A stretch of DNA of 64,000 bases from Salibacterium lacus (GCF_042684865.1 NZ_JBHUML010000005.1:372001-436000), one strand, 5' to 3'. Shown: positions 16,216 to 25,642, counted from the stretch's first letter. Notes: generated by a model not told the origin, from the sequence alone. Numbers and translations are program-made.

Positions 16216-17340
16216 TTAGGCGTCACGTCGTGGCAGCGGATAGAATCCGTTGTAGAGCTGCTCCCATAGCGGTTCGGGGAGGTGATACTTCGTCGGCTCA
16301 TTTGGATCGAAGGTGGCGTTGATTTCCTGGTCGCGGCCCTCCTGGATTTTCCGGACAAACTGATAGTCGAGCAGCAGCTCCCGTCCGAGGCAGACTAATT
16401 CGGTGCCGGTCTCAAGAGCCTTCAGCGCATCCTCCGCTGTGAAAATGGAGCCAATACCGATTAATGGCATACGGCCGTCGATCCAGTCGTGGATCAATTG
16501 AATCCGTTTCTGTCCTGCATACGAACCTTCCCGTGTCTCAGCATGAATATCCATCAGGGATACGTGCAAATAGTCGAGTGGCTGCCCGGCTAATTGATTA
16601 ATCAACTCTTTTGTTAAATCCATCGTTATTCCCGGGGATTCGGCTTCTTCCGGGGAGAAGCGGTAGCCGACAATGAAATCGTCGCCCCCATGCTCTTTCG
16701 CTGCGTCGGTTACTTCTTTCACCACAGCGAGAGGGAATTTAAATGGATCGGCCCATTCATCGTCCCGGCGATTATAATACGGGGAGACAAACTGCTGAAT
16801 CAGGTAATGGTTGGCGCCGTGAATTTCCACGCCGTCAAAGCCGGCCTGAGCGGCACGTCTGGTGGCTTCCCCAAACGCCTGGATCGTTTCTTCAATTTCT
16901 TCTTGTGTGATTGGACGGGCCTGATGCTTTTGCGGCTCGCCAAAGCTTGCCAGCTCCATTTCGCTTGGCGCAGCCACATCACCGCCCGGGGTCAATGCCG
17001 GGAGGGACTGGGCCCCGCCGTGGTGAATCTGGGCCACAGCTTTTGCGCCATGTTTTTTCATCGCAGAGGCCTGCTCGCGAAGCCCTTCAATGTCTGAATC
17101 CCTGGCGATGGACGGCTGCCCGGGGAAGGCTTTGCCTAACGCTGTTACGTTGCTTGCTGCGGTGATGGCGAGCCCCACGTCCTCCGACCGTTTCTCGATA
17201 TACGGGATCTCGCGGTCAGAAATGGTACCGTCTTCGTTAGAGGACACGTGGGTCAGTGGTGCCAGGACGAAGCGGTTTCTTAAGGTGACTCCATTCGGCA
17301 ATGGTAACGGTTGAAATAGCGGGGTAAATTTATCATTCAT
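16216..17340 (-). CDS. Old-yellow-enzyme family NAD(P)H-flavin oxidoreductase
   Basis: 374-residue FMN TIM barrel. Seen are the FMN-binding start (PLPNGVTLRNRFVLAPLTH), the GWE-type region replaced by IHHGGAQS, the HGAN catalytic segment (GVEIHGANHYLIQQF), RRDDEW, and the phosphate-binding IGIGSIFTAEDA near the end. Resembles the YqiG/NADH-dependent reductase group, which reduces activated C=C bonds. ATG 17340 is used because AAGGAGG precedes it by about 9 bases; the upstream ATG 17349 directly follows the AGGAGG. Single gene. Confidence 0.85.
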   Translation of the reverse strand: MNDKFTPLFQPLPLPNGVTLRNRFVLAPLTHVSSNEDGTISDREIPYIEKRSEDVGLAITAASNVTALGKAFPGQPSIARDSDIEGLREQASAMKKHGAKAVAQIHHGGAQSLPALTPGGDVAAPSEMELASFGEPQKHQARPITQEEIEETIQAFGEATRRAAQAGFDGVEIHGANHYLIQQFVSPYYNRRDDEWADPFKFPLAVVKEVTDAAKEHGGDDFIVGYRFSPEEAESPGITMDLTKELINQLAGQPLDYLHVSLMDIHAETREGSYAGQKRIQLIHDWIDGRMPLIGIGSIFTAEDALKALETGTELVCLGRELLLDYQFVRKIQEGRDQEINATFDPNEPTKYHLPEPLWEQLYNGFYPLPRRDA

Positions 17341-17490
17341 GGTGTACATCCTCCTTCTGCCAATAGACTATAGCATGAGGCAACAGGGCTTCGCGAGCAT
17401 ACTGCTTATCATCGTCCGAATACAGCGAACGTACCAAAGCACTTGGTTGGCGGTAAGATACGTGTCTATTCAGCGAGAGACGATACCGTC

Positions 17491-17640
17491 ATGTACATAC
17501 AGATCATCATTGCGATTTTTGTCGTAATGATTGTTCTTATGTCGAGTCATCGCTTATTTATGGCTGGCTTTCCTTTCCTATGTTTCAATGTTTGTAGAAA
17601 TGAAATCCGTTTTCGAACTGGAATGGATGGTTTAATATGA
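17491..17640 (+). CDS. Possible short membrane peptide
   Basis: A 49-codon frame with a hydrophobic N-terminus (MYIQIIIAIFVVMIVLMSSH). There is no good ribosome-binding site, and the second half looks better in the +1 frame, so it may be a decayed gene. Its stop overlaps the start of the next frame. Confidence 0.2.
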   Translation: MYIQIIIAIFVVMIVLMSSHRLFMAGFPFLCFNVCRNEIRFRTGMDGLI

Positions 17641-17828
17641 GATTGCTGGGTATTATCGTAGAGAAAATAGGCTTAGGTTTGTTCATTATTTATCAAATAA
17701 TTTATTTGGCTCAAGGCACACCTGATGATTTTCCTGCGTACTTTTTATGGGTAATAGCTGGGATTGTTCTTGCAGGTGTATTGATTCAGTTTATTGATTT
17801 TGTCACGAAAAAGGTTAAAAATAAGTAA
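17637..17828 (+). CDS. Small two-helix membrane protein
   Basis: 63 residues with two hydrophobic helices (about 4-26 and 33-54) and a basic C-terminus (TKKVKNK). Unknown family. The ribosome-binding site is weak, so it may be co-translated with the preceding short frame whose stop overlaps its ATG. Moderate support only. Confidence 0.4.
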   Translation: MRLLGIIVEKIGLGLFIIYQIIYLAQGTPDDFPAYFLWVIAGIVLAGVLIQFIDFVTKKVKNK

Positions 17829-17892
17829 CACACCTTATTTTTGAAAGCTTTTTGATTGTCTTTCTATAATGGACCCATAGGAAAGATAGAAA

Positions 17893-18085
17893 GTGAGTAC
17901 GAGTTGCTGCGCATGTTTTAAGCGCATGAACGTTTTCGGGCAGTCTGCCTGGGTACTGCTTCTGTTTCTTGTCACCAGCGTGCTTTGGTTTTTTGGACTT
18001 CCGCTTCTTCTTCCGGAAGGAACCATTATGCTGGCTGCTGCTCATTGCACTGGCGGTGGGAAGGTGATTGTTTGCAGGCATCGAT
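17893..18085 (+). pseudogene. Broken paralogue of the Cys-Cys small membrane protein
   Basis: From GTG 17893 the frame gives STSCCACFKRMNVFGQSAW followed by a hydrophobic helix, closely matching the 11436 protein. After LLLPEG the frame loses similarity, and the next hydrophobic segment is missing, indicating deletion or frameshift. TATAAT at 17865-17870 and GAAAG before the GTG are kept. Confidence 0.5.
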
Positions 18086-18208
18086 TAAAGACAACCTTAT
18101 CCGTTGCCCTTTCATTCGTGGCACTTCATTTTATGGATATTACCATTACAAATAATCGGACAGAGATAGGTTGACTATACATATGCTTTTTATCCAGGAG
18201 GTCTTATT

Positions 18209-18570
18209 GTGATTAAAGGGTTATATGAAGCCCATTTACCAGTAAGCGACTTAAAGCGTTCGATAGATTTCTACACTGATCTTGGGCTTGAACTTGAACA
18301 TATCGTGGAAGATAGACTCGCATTTTTGTGGATTGAAAAGGATAAAAGAGTTCCGTAAGCTGGCTCGAAAATAAAGGATGTCCACTCCGGGAGGCTTTTG
18401 GATTTGAACCAGTTGAACCTTTTGTGATGCCGAATAAGGATTATACACATGTCAAAATTCATTTTAATGACCTTGACAATAATAGTTTAGAACTTATTCG
18501 TAAAATGGATAATCCCAAATAACTCGCAGAACGGATGTATTTGAGTCATTGGGAAGAATTAAATAAATAA
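18209..18570 (+). pseudogene. VOC/glyoxalase-family protein with frameshifts
   Basis: Opens well: CCAGGAGG, GTG 18209, then MIKGLYEAHLPVSDLKRSID and FYTDLGLELEH, the standard VOC first half. The frame meets TAA after KDKRVP, but a one-base shift restores SWLENKGCPLREAFGFEPVEP. The rest (MPNKDYTHVKIHFNDLDNNSLELI, ending WEELNK-stop) completes the fold. So it is a formerly functional metalloenzyme-like gene inactivated by at least one indel and a further stop. Confidence 0.7.
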
Positions 18571-18790
18571 CGTGGTTTTTCCCGTATGTTCTTCTTCCTA
18601 TAAACTCGCCCTGGATACTGCCGGGTGATGCAGCCATGTGGAGTAGTAGATAATATCAACCAGATTAGTGTGAATACAATCTTACACTCCCTTTTCCCTT
18701 TAACTATAAATTATTTAAACAAGTAATAAGACCCTGGGTTCAAACACCAGGGCCATTCTTATCGCTTTATACTCTATATACCATGCAGCT
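18571..18790 (-). terminator. Terminator of the acid-sugar operon, otherwise empty spacer
   Basis: CCCTGG-N8-CCAGGG at about 18731-18754 forms a hairpin downstream of gntP; on the minus strand it is followed by TCTTATTACTTG, a loose T-rich tail. No gene is seen in the remaining bases. Confidence 0.55.
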
Positions 18791-20161
18791 TTACCCGAAC
18801 AGACTGTTGACGACGACCAACATAATAAGAGAAACAAACCAAACGACAGTAGTTGGTATGGACCAAACAAGCAACTGCTCCTTCACATTCTTAATGCCGA
18901 GCATTCTGTTCACAACCCAGAACAAGCTGTCATTGAAGTAGGAGAAAATCGTCGAACCTAAGGTAGCTGCAATGGCAGCAAACACCATATTCACATCCAT
19001 GTTTGCAATAATGGGGGCAGAAATCGATGCTCCTGTGATCATGGCAACAGTGCCGCTGCCTTGTATAAGGCGGACGGCAGTAGCTATGAAAAATGGAATT
19101 AAAACAGGTGGCAATGGAGTGGATGCAATCTGTTCTCCGATAAAATCTCCACTTCCGCTTTCTCTTAGTACTTGCCCAAGGGCGCCACCTGCACCTGTAA
19201 CCAGTAGTATAATCCCGGCCGTCTGCATTCCTTCTTCCATCCGTTCCATAGCATCCGTTTGCCTCAATTTATTGAAAAGTCCATATATCGCAATAATCAG
19301 CCCAATGGCCACAGCTACAACTGGAGAACCAAAGAATGCTGCATAATCAGCAAATATACCTTCTATTCCCACTCCATCGAGGGTGGTGTTCATAAATATT
19401 AGGATGATAGGAATCACGATAGGAGCAACTGATATACCAAAACCGGGAAGGTTTTTTGATTCTTGAAGGTCATAATATTCTTCCAGGTTTGCTGGTGATT
19501 CGGGACGGACGAAATCTAATCCATCTTCTGTCGGCACTTGATGGATACGCTTCCCAATCCATTTTGCATAGAATACGCCGGAAATTATAATAGGAATTCC
19601 AAAGACAAGTCCCCATAACAACATCAGGCCTACGTCTATTTCAAAAATTCCAGCTACCCCAAGCGGCCCCGGAGTTGGAGGTACAGCATGGTGAGTAGCT
19701 GTAAGACCTACACCCAAAGCTACACCTAAACTGACAACCGATTTACCCGTTTTTGATGATAGCGCTTTCACTAAAGGCATTAATATAACAAAAGCGGAGT
19801 CCACAAATATCGGTATGGATACAACGTAACCCGCTAATGCCATCGCCCATTCTTCCTTCTTTCTGCCCAGCCACTTGATAAAAGTGTACGCCATCCGTTC
19901 TGCTGCACCTGAGACTTCGAGTACTCTCCCCATCATAACACCAAGACCGATGACAATACCAATCGTACTTAGAGTGTCTCCAAATCCAAATGTAATAGCT
20001 TCTATAACATCAGGGGGATTCATTCCACCAATGAGTCCTGTAATCGATGCAGCAATTAAAAGAGCTACAAACGCATGAATTTTTGTCTTCAGCACCAGCA
20101 TAATTAAAACAAATATCCCGAGTATGAGACCAACAATCATTTGAGTACCTGACACTTCCAT
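18791..20161 (-). CDS. GntP-family gluconate/acid-sugar:H+ symporter
   Basis: 456 residues with about 12 membrane helices. The GntP hallmarks are visible: ALGVGLTATHHAVPPTPGPLGVAG, and the C-terminal FSYFNDSLFWVVNRMLG. The family imports gluconate and related sugar acids with protons. Last gene of the DeoR-dtnK-pdxA2 operon, so it probably imports the four-carbon acid (threonate/erythronate type). GGGAGAGGTGAG lies in front of ATG 20161. Confidence 0.88.
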   Translation of the reverse strand: MEVSGTQMIVGLILGIFVLIMLVLKTKIHAFVALLIAASITGLIGGMNPPDVIEAITFGFGDTLSTIGIVIGLGVMMGRVLEVSGAAERMAYTFIKWLGRKKEEWAMALAGYVVSIPIFVDSAFVILMPLVKALSSKTGKSVVSLGVALGVGLTATHHAVPPTPGPLGVAGIFEIDVGLMLLWGLVFGIPIIISGVFYAKWIGKRIHQVPTEDGLDFVRPESPANLEEYYDLQESKNLPGFGISVAPIVIPIILIFMNTTLDGVGIEGIFADYAAFFGSPVVAVAIGLIIAIYGLFNKLRQTDAMERMEEGMQTAGIILLVTGAGGALGQVLRESGSGDFIGEQIASTPLPPVLIPFFIATAVRLIQGSGTVAMITGASISAPIIANMDVNMVFAAIAATLGSTIFSYFNDSLFWVVNRMLGIKNVKEQLLVWSIPTTVVWFVSLIMLVVVNSLFG

Positions 20162-20265
20162 TTTCTCACCTCTCCCTTTTTATTAATTTTATATAGGAAA
20201 ATCAAAAGCGGAAATGGAATCGTTATTCCGCTTTTGATTTAACCTCATTCCTTCACATTTCTTAT

Positions 20266-21276
20266 TTAGGTTACTGCGCTTTTGAAATGTGGAGCATATT
20301 TAGCTGCTAGTTTAATGCATTCTTCCATGCTTACCGAGCTTGCAATACCTTCTCCAGCGATATCAAACGCTGTTCCATGGTCTACAGAGGTACGTAGAAA
20401 CGGTAAATCATTAGTAATGGATATCGTTCTCTCAAAATCAGTCATTTTGGCGGCAATGTGCCCTTGGTCGTGATACAACGATAGGACAGCATCATATTTT
20501 CCTTGTAGAGCCTGATGAAAAACAGAATCCGCAGGCACTGGACCTTCTACGTCCAATCCATCCTGTTTGGCTTTCTCAATTCCAGGTGTGATTTCATCTA
20601 CCTCTTCCATACCGAACAATCCATTTTCTCCACTATGAGGATTCAACCCTGCAACGGCCATCTTTCTGTTTTCAACACCTATTCTTTTCAATGCATTATC
20701 ACATCGTTTTAAATAATCGTGTACTCGTTCTGACGTCATTTGATCAATGGCACCTTTTAATGATAGATGGCGGGTCAAGAAAAAGATACGAAGATTACGT
20801 ACTTCAAACATTGTTAGAGGGTCATTAATATCTGTCATATCAGCCAGTATTTCGGTGTGACCAATATGAGGAACTTCTGCTTGCCTCAGAGATTCCTTAT
20901 TAATGGGAGTAGTAGCAATGACATCTGCTTTTTTATCCTGAGCAAGTTCCACTGCTTTTGTTATATACTCATAGGATGCCCATCCACATTGAGCCTGCAC
21001 TTCTCCATATTTCCAGGACGGAGTATCTACGTTGTTTAAATTGATAACATCTACCTGTCCAAACTTATAGTCTGCTTCTTCTGGATCAGCTATTTCGTTA
21101 ATTTTAAGATTTACCTCTGTTGCATCCACAGCCTTTTGTAAAATATCTGTCTGACCAATAACGAACGGTTTTCCTGCTTCATAAACATCCTGCTGATTTA
21201 ATGCCTTCACTGTTATTTCAGGCCCTATGCCGGCTGGATCACCCATTGGTATAGCAATTGCTGCTTTTTGTATCAT
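20266..21276 (-). CDS. pdxA2: PdxA2-type 4-phospho-four-carbon-acid dehydrogenase
   Basis: 336 residues of the PdxA family: MGDPAGIGPE at the start, TTPINK, the metal-site GHTEIL, and LYHDQGHIAAK / TSVDHGTAFDIAG near the end. In PdxA2 the substrate is 4-phospho-D-threonate or -erythronate, oxidised and decarboxylated to dihydroxyacetone phosphate, and not the pyridoxal precursor. The tight link to a DUF1537 kinase (37-base overlap) supports that role over vitamin B6 synthesis. GAGGAGG precedes ATG 21276. Confidence 0.85.
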   Translation of the reverse strand: MIQKAAIAIPMGDPAGIGPEITVKALNQQDVYEAGKPFVIGQTDILQKAVDATEVNLKINEIADPEEADYKFGQVDVINLNNVDTPSWKYGEVQAQCGWASYEYITKAVELAQDKKADVIATTPINKESLRQAEVPHIGHTEILADMTDINDPLTMFEVRNLRIFFLTRHLSLKGAIDQMTSERVHDYLKRCDNALKRIGVENRKMAVAGLNPHSGENGLFGMEEVDEITPGIEKAKQDGLDVEGPVPADSVFHQALQGKYDAVLSLYHDQGHIAAKMTDFERTISITNDLPFLRTSVDHGTAFDIAGEGIASSVSMEECIKLAAKYAPHFKSAVT

Positions 21277-22579
21277 GGTTATTTCCTCCTCTTTCCATTA
21301 ATGTTGTCTGTAAAAATTTCAGCGATTTATACATGGCCGTATCATCTCCTATCATTCCCCCTTTAGTAATAACGGGAAGGCCATGAAAATATCCTCCAGC
21401 CAGTTGTCCATAGGCGGCAAGGGGCAGCACTTCATCTTTCAGCTCAATGCCGTTTGCCCGGGCAAAAGCACAGATAGAAGCCGTTACATCACCACCGCTG
21501 GAAAAACAGGCTGTTTTTGATAGGTCATTGTCCTGCATAATTTTTCTGAAGATGTTGCCCAACCCATCAGCTATTCGCTTCGCAAGTGCGTCTTCGCTGT
21601 ATCCTTCCTTTGACGACTGTTTTTTTAAATCAATCAATCCAAACCCTGGTTTATGGGTTGTAATGATAAGAATTTCACTGGTGTGCAGCTGCTGGCCGGC
21701 TTGGGCAGCAACATGTTCTACTTCTTCTATCCACGTATCCGTGTAACTTGCAAGCATCTCTGCATCTGCATGTATTACTTGAGCTCCCATTTTTTCTGTA
21801 ACGTACTCCAACTGCCTTCCTGTTAAAGCCGTGGCACTACCGACAAATGCTAAAACGGGATTCTTTTCCTGATATTTTTCATGAGAGAGCTGTTTCACAT
21901 AATTTGCCGTCAACGGTCCTGGATCAACTGGAAAAAGGAAAGGACCGTCAATGTTTTTCATGGCTCCTGCTATTGTTTCGATATCCTTATTCGAAACAGC
22001 ATCACAACATATAATGCGTGCCCCATTGTTTATTTTGTCTGTTAATACCTTGGTGGCGTGTTCTGCTGACTTCAATAAATCATCTAGATAGATAGAGTCG
22101 ACCTTATAATCGCTTTGATTTGCTATAATACCGGGAACCCAGGATTGAGTTAACGGCTTTACAGGATCGGCAGCAACGTCGGTATTTTCTAAAGCAACAT
22201 TCTCGACCAACATGTAGCCACCCGAAACAATCCTTGAGGAATCCGGAAACGAAGGAGCTATTACAGCAACTGCATTATTTTTCTGCTGTAGAATTGTATC
22301 GATTTCCGCTCCGACATTTCCACGAAGTGTACTGTCCATTCGTTTGGACAACACTTCTGCTCCCCATGTATCAAGCTCAGCAAGAGCAGCTTCAACTCGG
22401 TGTTTTGCTCTGTTTTCTTCCATGTACCTGCTGTCCGTATCCATTATAATCGCATCATAAGGTTCTTCCGGAATACCAGCACTGTACATGATGGTCGACG
22501 TTCGGAAACCTTGTTTAGATAATCGAACTCCCGACGCATTCGCCCCGGTTAAATCATCGGCTATCATTCCAATCTTCAT
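21239..22579 (-). CDS. dtnK: DUF1537 four-carbon acid sugar kinase (DtnK-like)
   Basis: 446 residues. N-terminal domain begins MKIGMIADDLTGANASGV, the substrate-binding signature. C-terminal nucleotide domain has FSSGGDVTASICAFA and LPVITKGGMIGDDTAMYKSL. Characterised DUF1537 kinases phosphorylate D-threonate, D-erythronate or L-threonate at C4. With PdxA2 as partner the D-threonate/erythronate route to dihydroxyacetone phosphate is most likely; the exact isomer is an inference. ATG 22579 follows GGAGGGTGGGAGG; the longer frame from 22606 lacks this support. Overlaps the regulator by 26 bases and pdxA2 by 38. Confidence 0.85.
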   Translation of the reverse strand: MKIGMIADDLTGANASGVRLSKQGFRTSTIMYSAGIPEEPYDAIIMDTDSRYMEENRAKHRVEAALAELDTWGAEVLSKRMDSTLRGNVGAEIDTILQQKNNAVAVIAPSFPDSSRIVSGGYMLVENVALENTDVAADPVKPLTQSWVPGIIANQSDYKVDSIYLDDLLKSAEHATKVLTDKINNGARIICCDAVSNKDIETIAGAMKNIDGPFLFPVDPGPLTANYVKQLSHEKYQEKNPVLAFVGSATALTGRQLEYVTEKMGAQVIHADAEMLASYTDTWIEEVEHVAAQAGQQLHTSEILIITTHKPGFGLIDLKKQSSKEGYSEDALAKRIADGLGNIFRKIMQDNDLSKTACFSSGGDVTASICAFARANGIELKDEVLPLAAYGQLAGGYFHGLPVITKGGMIGDDTAMYKSLKFLQTTLMERGGNNHDTKSSNCYTNG

Positions 22580-23348
22580 CCTCCCACCCTCCTTTACCAT
22601 CAGCAAGCATTACATTCTCATGGTACAAATCAATGGATTCTGTGTTGCGTAATCCATCATCTGAAATAATTCCATCCAGTTTATTCAAAGGGCTGACATG
22701 AGCAAAAGATTTTTGGCCGAATTTACTGGAATCTGCCAGAAGCCACGTTTTGGAAGCGGATTCCATCATGAGCTGTTTAATTCGAGCCTTTTCCAGTGTC
22801 GGAGCTGTAACACCTGCTGTATCCACGGAATGTGCACCAAGAAAAAACTGATCGACATGCAAAGATGCTATCAGATCCTGGGTATACGTACCGAACATTG
22901 CCCCTACATCCCTCTGCAGTTCGCCGCCTGCCACAATGACATCGACAGGGCTGTAGAGTAGTTCAGCAGCAATAAGAATATCATTAGTGATAATTCTGAG
23001 ATTCTCTTTTTCCTTTAGACACTTTGCCAGTTCCAGCGTTGTAGTGCCGGAATCAAGAATAATGGTGGCATGAGGATGAACCAGCCCCGCTGCTTTGGAA
23101 GCGATTATTTTTTTCTCTTCCTTATTAGCACTTTCTTTTTGAATGTAGGGGGTCTCTTCTTTTTCACTATCTGTAGTAACAGCACCGCCGTGGGTACGAA
23201 TGATTTCGCCATCCTTTTCTAGTTGAGTCAAATCCCGGCGGATGGTCATCGTCGATACATCAAAAAAATCGGTAAGATTCTCGATATCCAGTCTTTTCTT
23301 CTGATTTAACATTTCAATAATCTTTGCTCTTCGTTCATCTACGTTCAC
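22554..23348 (-). CDS. DeoR-family transcriptional regulator of the acid-sugar operon
   Basis: 264 residues. The N-terminal DeoR helix-turn-helix reads VDERRAKIIEMLNQKKRLDI then VSTMTIRRDLTQLEKDGEIIRTHGGAV. The C-terminal effector domain (DeoRC) has ILDSGTTTLELAKCL, a sugar-phosphate sensor. GTG 23348 is chosen because AGGAGAAAG precedes it with good spacing; the ATG at 23378 does not have this. First gene of the operon, so it is autoregulated. The effector is likely a phosphorylated intermediate, as in other DeoR proteins. Confidence 0.85.
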   Translation of the reverse strand: MNVDERRAKIIEMLNQKKRLDIENLTDFFDVSTMTIRRDLTQLEKDGEIIRTHGGAVTTDSEKEETPYIQKESANKEEKKIIASKAAGLVHPHATIILDSGTTTLELAKCLKEKENLRIITNDILIAAELLYSPVDVIVAGGELQRDVGAMFGTYTQDLIASLHVDQFFLGAHSVDTAGVTAPTLEKARIKQLMMESASKTWLLADSSKFGQKSFAHVSPLNKLDGIISDDGLRNTESIDLYHENVMLADGKGGWEDEDWNDSR

Positions 23349-23389
23349 TATCTTTCTCCTATTGTTTATTTTTATCATTATGTGAGTTA

Positions 23390-23440
23390 ATTATGTTCTA
23401 TTCAAACAATTTTGTCAATGAAATGTGTTTAAATCGAACA
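23390..23440 (-). promoter_or_regulatory. Operon promoter with two inverted DeoR-type operator sites
   Basis: Reading leftward: TTGACA (23418-23413), 17-base spacer, CATAAT (23395-23390). One 15-base site TGTTCTATTCAAACA (23394-23408) covers the spacer and -10. The second, TGTTTAAATCGAACA (23426-23440), lies upstream of -35 and is the same site in opposite orientation (13 of 15 matches). This fits two regulator dimers closing the promoter. The remaining bases to 23665 hold no gene. Confidence 0.75.
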
Positions 23441-23665
23441 TTAAGTCCAATAAAAGCCGTTCTTCCACTTCTATCATATAAATCAGTTTGGGAGACACAG
23501 GACAATTTTTTATCAGAAGTTCTATGCTAAAATAAATATGAAATAAAAGTGCATGAGTAGTTTTCTTAAAATTTCTTTATGGATATTGCGGGCATTCGAA
23601 AAACATGCAGGAGGCTTTACACTGAGCTCTGAAGAGATACATCAACATTTAAGGAGAAGATGTTC

Positions 23666-24079
23666 ATGCCGTGTTTTTGCGAAAAAAATGATAGAACGGA
23701 ATTACGAGTGGAAGCGGATGTTGCCGCAGATCCTGTGTGGTGCCACCGTTGTTCGTGTAATCTGGAATTGGAGGACCTTCCCCTTTCCAAGAAATTAAGG
23801 ACAGAATTGATGAATTGGGTGCTTCGGTACGGGGAATGGATCGATTGGGACCATGACGACCGGTTGGTTCCGGGAGGTTTGGTGCTGGAGACGGCCCATA
23901 ATAAAGAAGGGAAACGATTAACGGAACGCATGCAGCAGGAGCTGGGAGCGGATTTTCGTGTCGTATTCCGGTCTTCCGTATTCGGCTGGCTGATGTACAG
24001 AAAGCCGGTACCGGCTGAAGCAGTGTACAGTCTTTATGGTATTCTTCCCATCTACCCACCTTGGTTGTTGAGTATGTAG
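23666..24079 (+). CDS. Conserved hypothetical protein with N-terminal cysteine motifs
   Basis: 137 residues. Two short cysteine clusters (CFC at 3-5 and CHRCSC near residue 26) could bind a metal ion. The middle has RYGEWIDWDHDDRLVPGG and the end is hydrophobic and aromatic. I recognise the pattern as a small Bacillales family of unknown function but cannot name it. AAGGAGAAG precedes; ATG 23666 is favoured over 23660. It lies 34 bases upstream of the GNAT gene and may share its transcript. Confidence 0.6.
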   Translation: MPCFCEKNDRTELRVEADVAADPVWCHRCSCNLELEDLPLSKKLRTELMNWVLRYGEWIDWDHDDRLVPGGLVLETAHNKEGKRLTERMQQELGADFRVVFRSSVFGWLMYRKPVPAEAVYSLYGILPIYPPWLLSM

Positions 24080-24113
24080 ATTTTTAAAATAACAAAACAG
24101 AGGAGAAAAGGTC

Positions 24114-24653
24114 ATGGATATTACGATCAGACAGGAGACCCTTGCAGATTACAACGCCACGGAAACTTTGGTAAAACGGGCATTTGGGGATGAGACCTAC
24201 AGCGATCCGACGGAGCACGTGCTCGTTGAGAACCTGCGGGAGTCAGAGGCATTTATTCCGGAATTGTCGCTTGTGGCGCTCGACAGCGGCAAGCACATCG
24301 TCGGTCACATTCTGCTCTCGCGGATCACTATTGAGGATAACGGGTCCGCTGTGGATTCGCTGGCGCTTGCGCCTGTGTCGGTGGCGCCGGAACGTCAGAA
24401 TCAGGGCATCGGCACGCAGTTGATGCGTGATGCGCTGAGACGGGCCCGAGAACTTGGGTTTTCGTCGGTCGTGGTGCTCGGGCATCCGGAGTATTACGCC
24501 AAATTCGGCTTCGAGCGGGCGAACCACTGGGACATTCAAGCGCCGTTTGAGGTACCGCCCGAAGCCTTTATGGTGCTGGAGCTAACAGAACATGCCCTGG
24601 ACAAGGCGCAGGGCGGCGTCGTGCAGTACTCCTGGCCTTTTTGGGAGGAATAA
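24114..24653 (+). CDS. GNAT N-acetyltransferase, YhbS-like
   Basis: 179 residues. The acetyl-CoA binding motif A is clear: LAPVSVAPERQNQGIGTQLM (R/Q-x2-G-x-G/A). It is followed by the YhbS-group signature VVVLGHPEYYAKFGFERA. The substrate is unknown. AGAGGAGAAAAGG in front of ATG. The 3' end runs into a 21-bp repeat array shared with the convergent SDR gene. Confidence 0.85.
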   Translation: MDITIRQETLADYNATETLVKRAFGDETYSDPTEHVLVENLRESEAFIPELSLVALDSGKHIVGHILLSRITIEDNGSAVDSLALAPVSVAPERQNQGIGTQLMRDALRRARELGFSSVVVLGHPEYYAKFGFERANHWDIQAPFEVPPEAFMVLELTEHALDKAQGGVVQYSWPFWEE

Positions 24654-24677
24654 AAAAACGCGCAGCCACGCTGATGA

Positions 24678-24789
24678 ATCGGCGGCTGCGCTGTCAATAT
24701 CGGCGCTTTTTTTCATATATCAGCGGTTTCGGTTGTGGAATCGGCGGTTGCTTCGATTTTATCGGCGGTTCGGCGCAACTTATCGGCGA
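24678..24789. repeat. 21-bp-period array, ATCGGCGG family, six units
   Basis: Cores ATC(G/A)GCG(G/C/A) start at 24678, 24699, 24719, 24740, 24761 and 24782: steps of 21, 20, 21, 21, 21. The rest of each unit is variable, often ending in T runs. The first unit forms part of a hairpin (CGCAGCC at 24661, GGCTGCG at 24684) that could terminate the GNAT transcript. Located between convergent genes. Confidence 0.85.
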
Positions 24790-24812
24790 CTTTCCAATCC
24801 CGGCTGCTTCGT

Positions 24813-25550
24813 CTAGCTTCCCAGCGTCATCCCGCCGTCGACCACAATCTCTGTTCCCGTGCAGTACGAACTTTCATCCGAGGCTAGAAATGCAGCAGCG
24901 CTGGCGATTTCCTCCGGCTGGCCGATGCGTCCGAGCGGAACCGATTGGTACGCATCCGGAACTCCCTGGCCTTCGGTGGCCATTTCGGTCTCGATCCCTC
25001 CTGGATGAATCATGTTAACCCGGATACCTTTCTGCCCCATTTCCACAGCCGCAGCTTTGGACATCGCAACAACCGATGCTTTTGTCGCCGCGTAGGCGGA
25101 CGATTGAGGGATGGGCGCAAACGCCGAGACGGATACATTGTTAATGATGGACCCTTTCTGCTGTTTCTCCATATACGGGGTAACGGCCTGCATCCCCATG
25201 AATACGCCGAGCTGGTTCACATTGATCATGTGCTGATAATCCTCCGGGGTGAGGTCCGTGAATGGTTTGCGCGTCAGGGCTCCGGCATTATTGACGAGCA
25301 CATCGATGGTACCGAATGCCTTGACCACCTCGTCCACTGCCGCTTTCCACTCGGATTCCTGCGTGACATCCAACTGCACCGGATACGCGTGATCCTCTCC
25401 TATTTCCGCCGCCACCTCACGTGCGCTGTCATAATTCCGTGCACCGATCACGACTCTGGCCCCGAGCGTGGCAAGATGCTCCGCGATCACTTTTCCCTGA
25501 CCACGATTCGCGCCTGTTATAAGAATCACTTGATTTGTTACATCCGGCAT
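24813..25550 (-). CDS. SDR-family oxidoreductase
   Basis: 245 residues, classical short-chain dehydrogenase. Cofactor loop TGANRGQG (12-19), NNAG near 87, a serine near 139 (NVSVSAF), and YAATK as catalytic Y-x3-K. The end VDGGMTLGS is typical. The substrate cannot be told. A cofactor preference for NADP is hinted by IGARN after the second strand. Monocistronic; the start is ATG 25550 after GAAGGAGAGA. Confidence 0.85.
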   Translation of the reverse strand: MPDVTNQVILITGANRGQGKVIAEHLATLGARVVIGARNYDSAREVAAEIGEDHAYPVQLDVTQESEWKAAVDEVVKAFGTIDVLVNNAGALTRKPFTDLTPEDYQHMINVNQLGVFMGMQAVTPYMEKQQKGSIINNVSVSAFAPIPQSSAYAATKASVVAMSKAAAVEMGQKGIRVNMIHPGGIETEMATEGQGVPDAYQSVPLGRIGQPEEIASAAAFLASDESSYCTGTEIVVDGGMTLGS

Positions 25551-25642
25551 TGTTTCTCTCCTTCCACCCTGCCTTCTGACACAAGGTTACGCAACTTGAT
25601 TATGCCTCATCATAACACGCCGGCACACCACAAAGCGATGTA

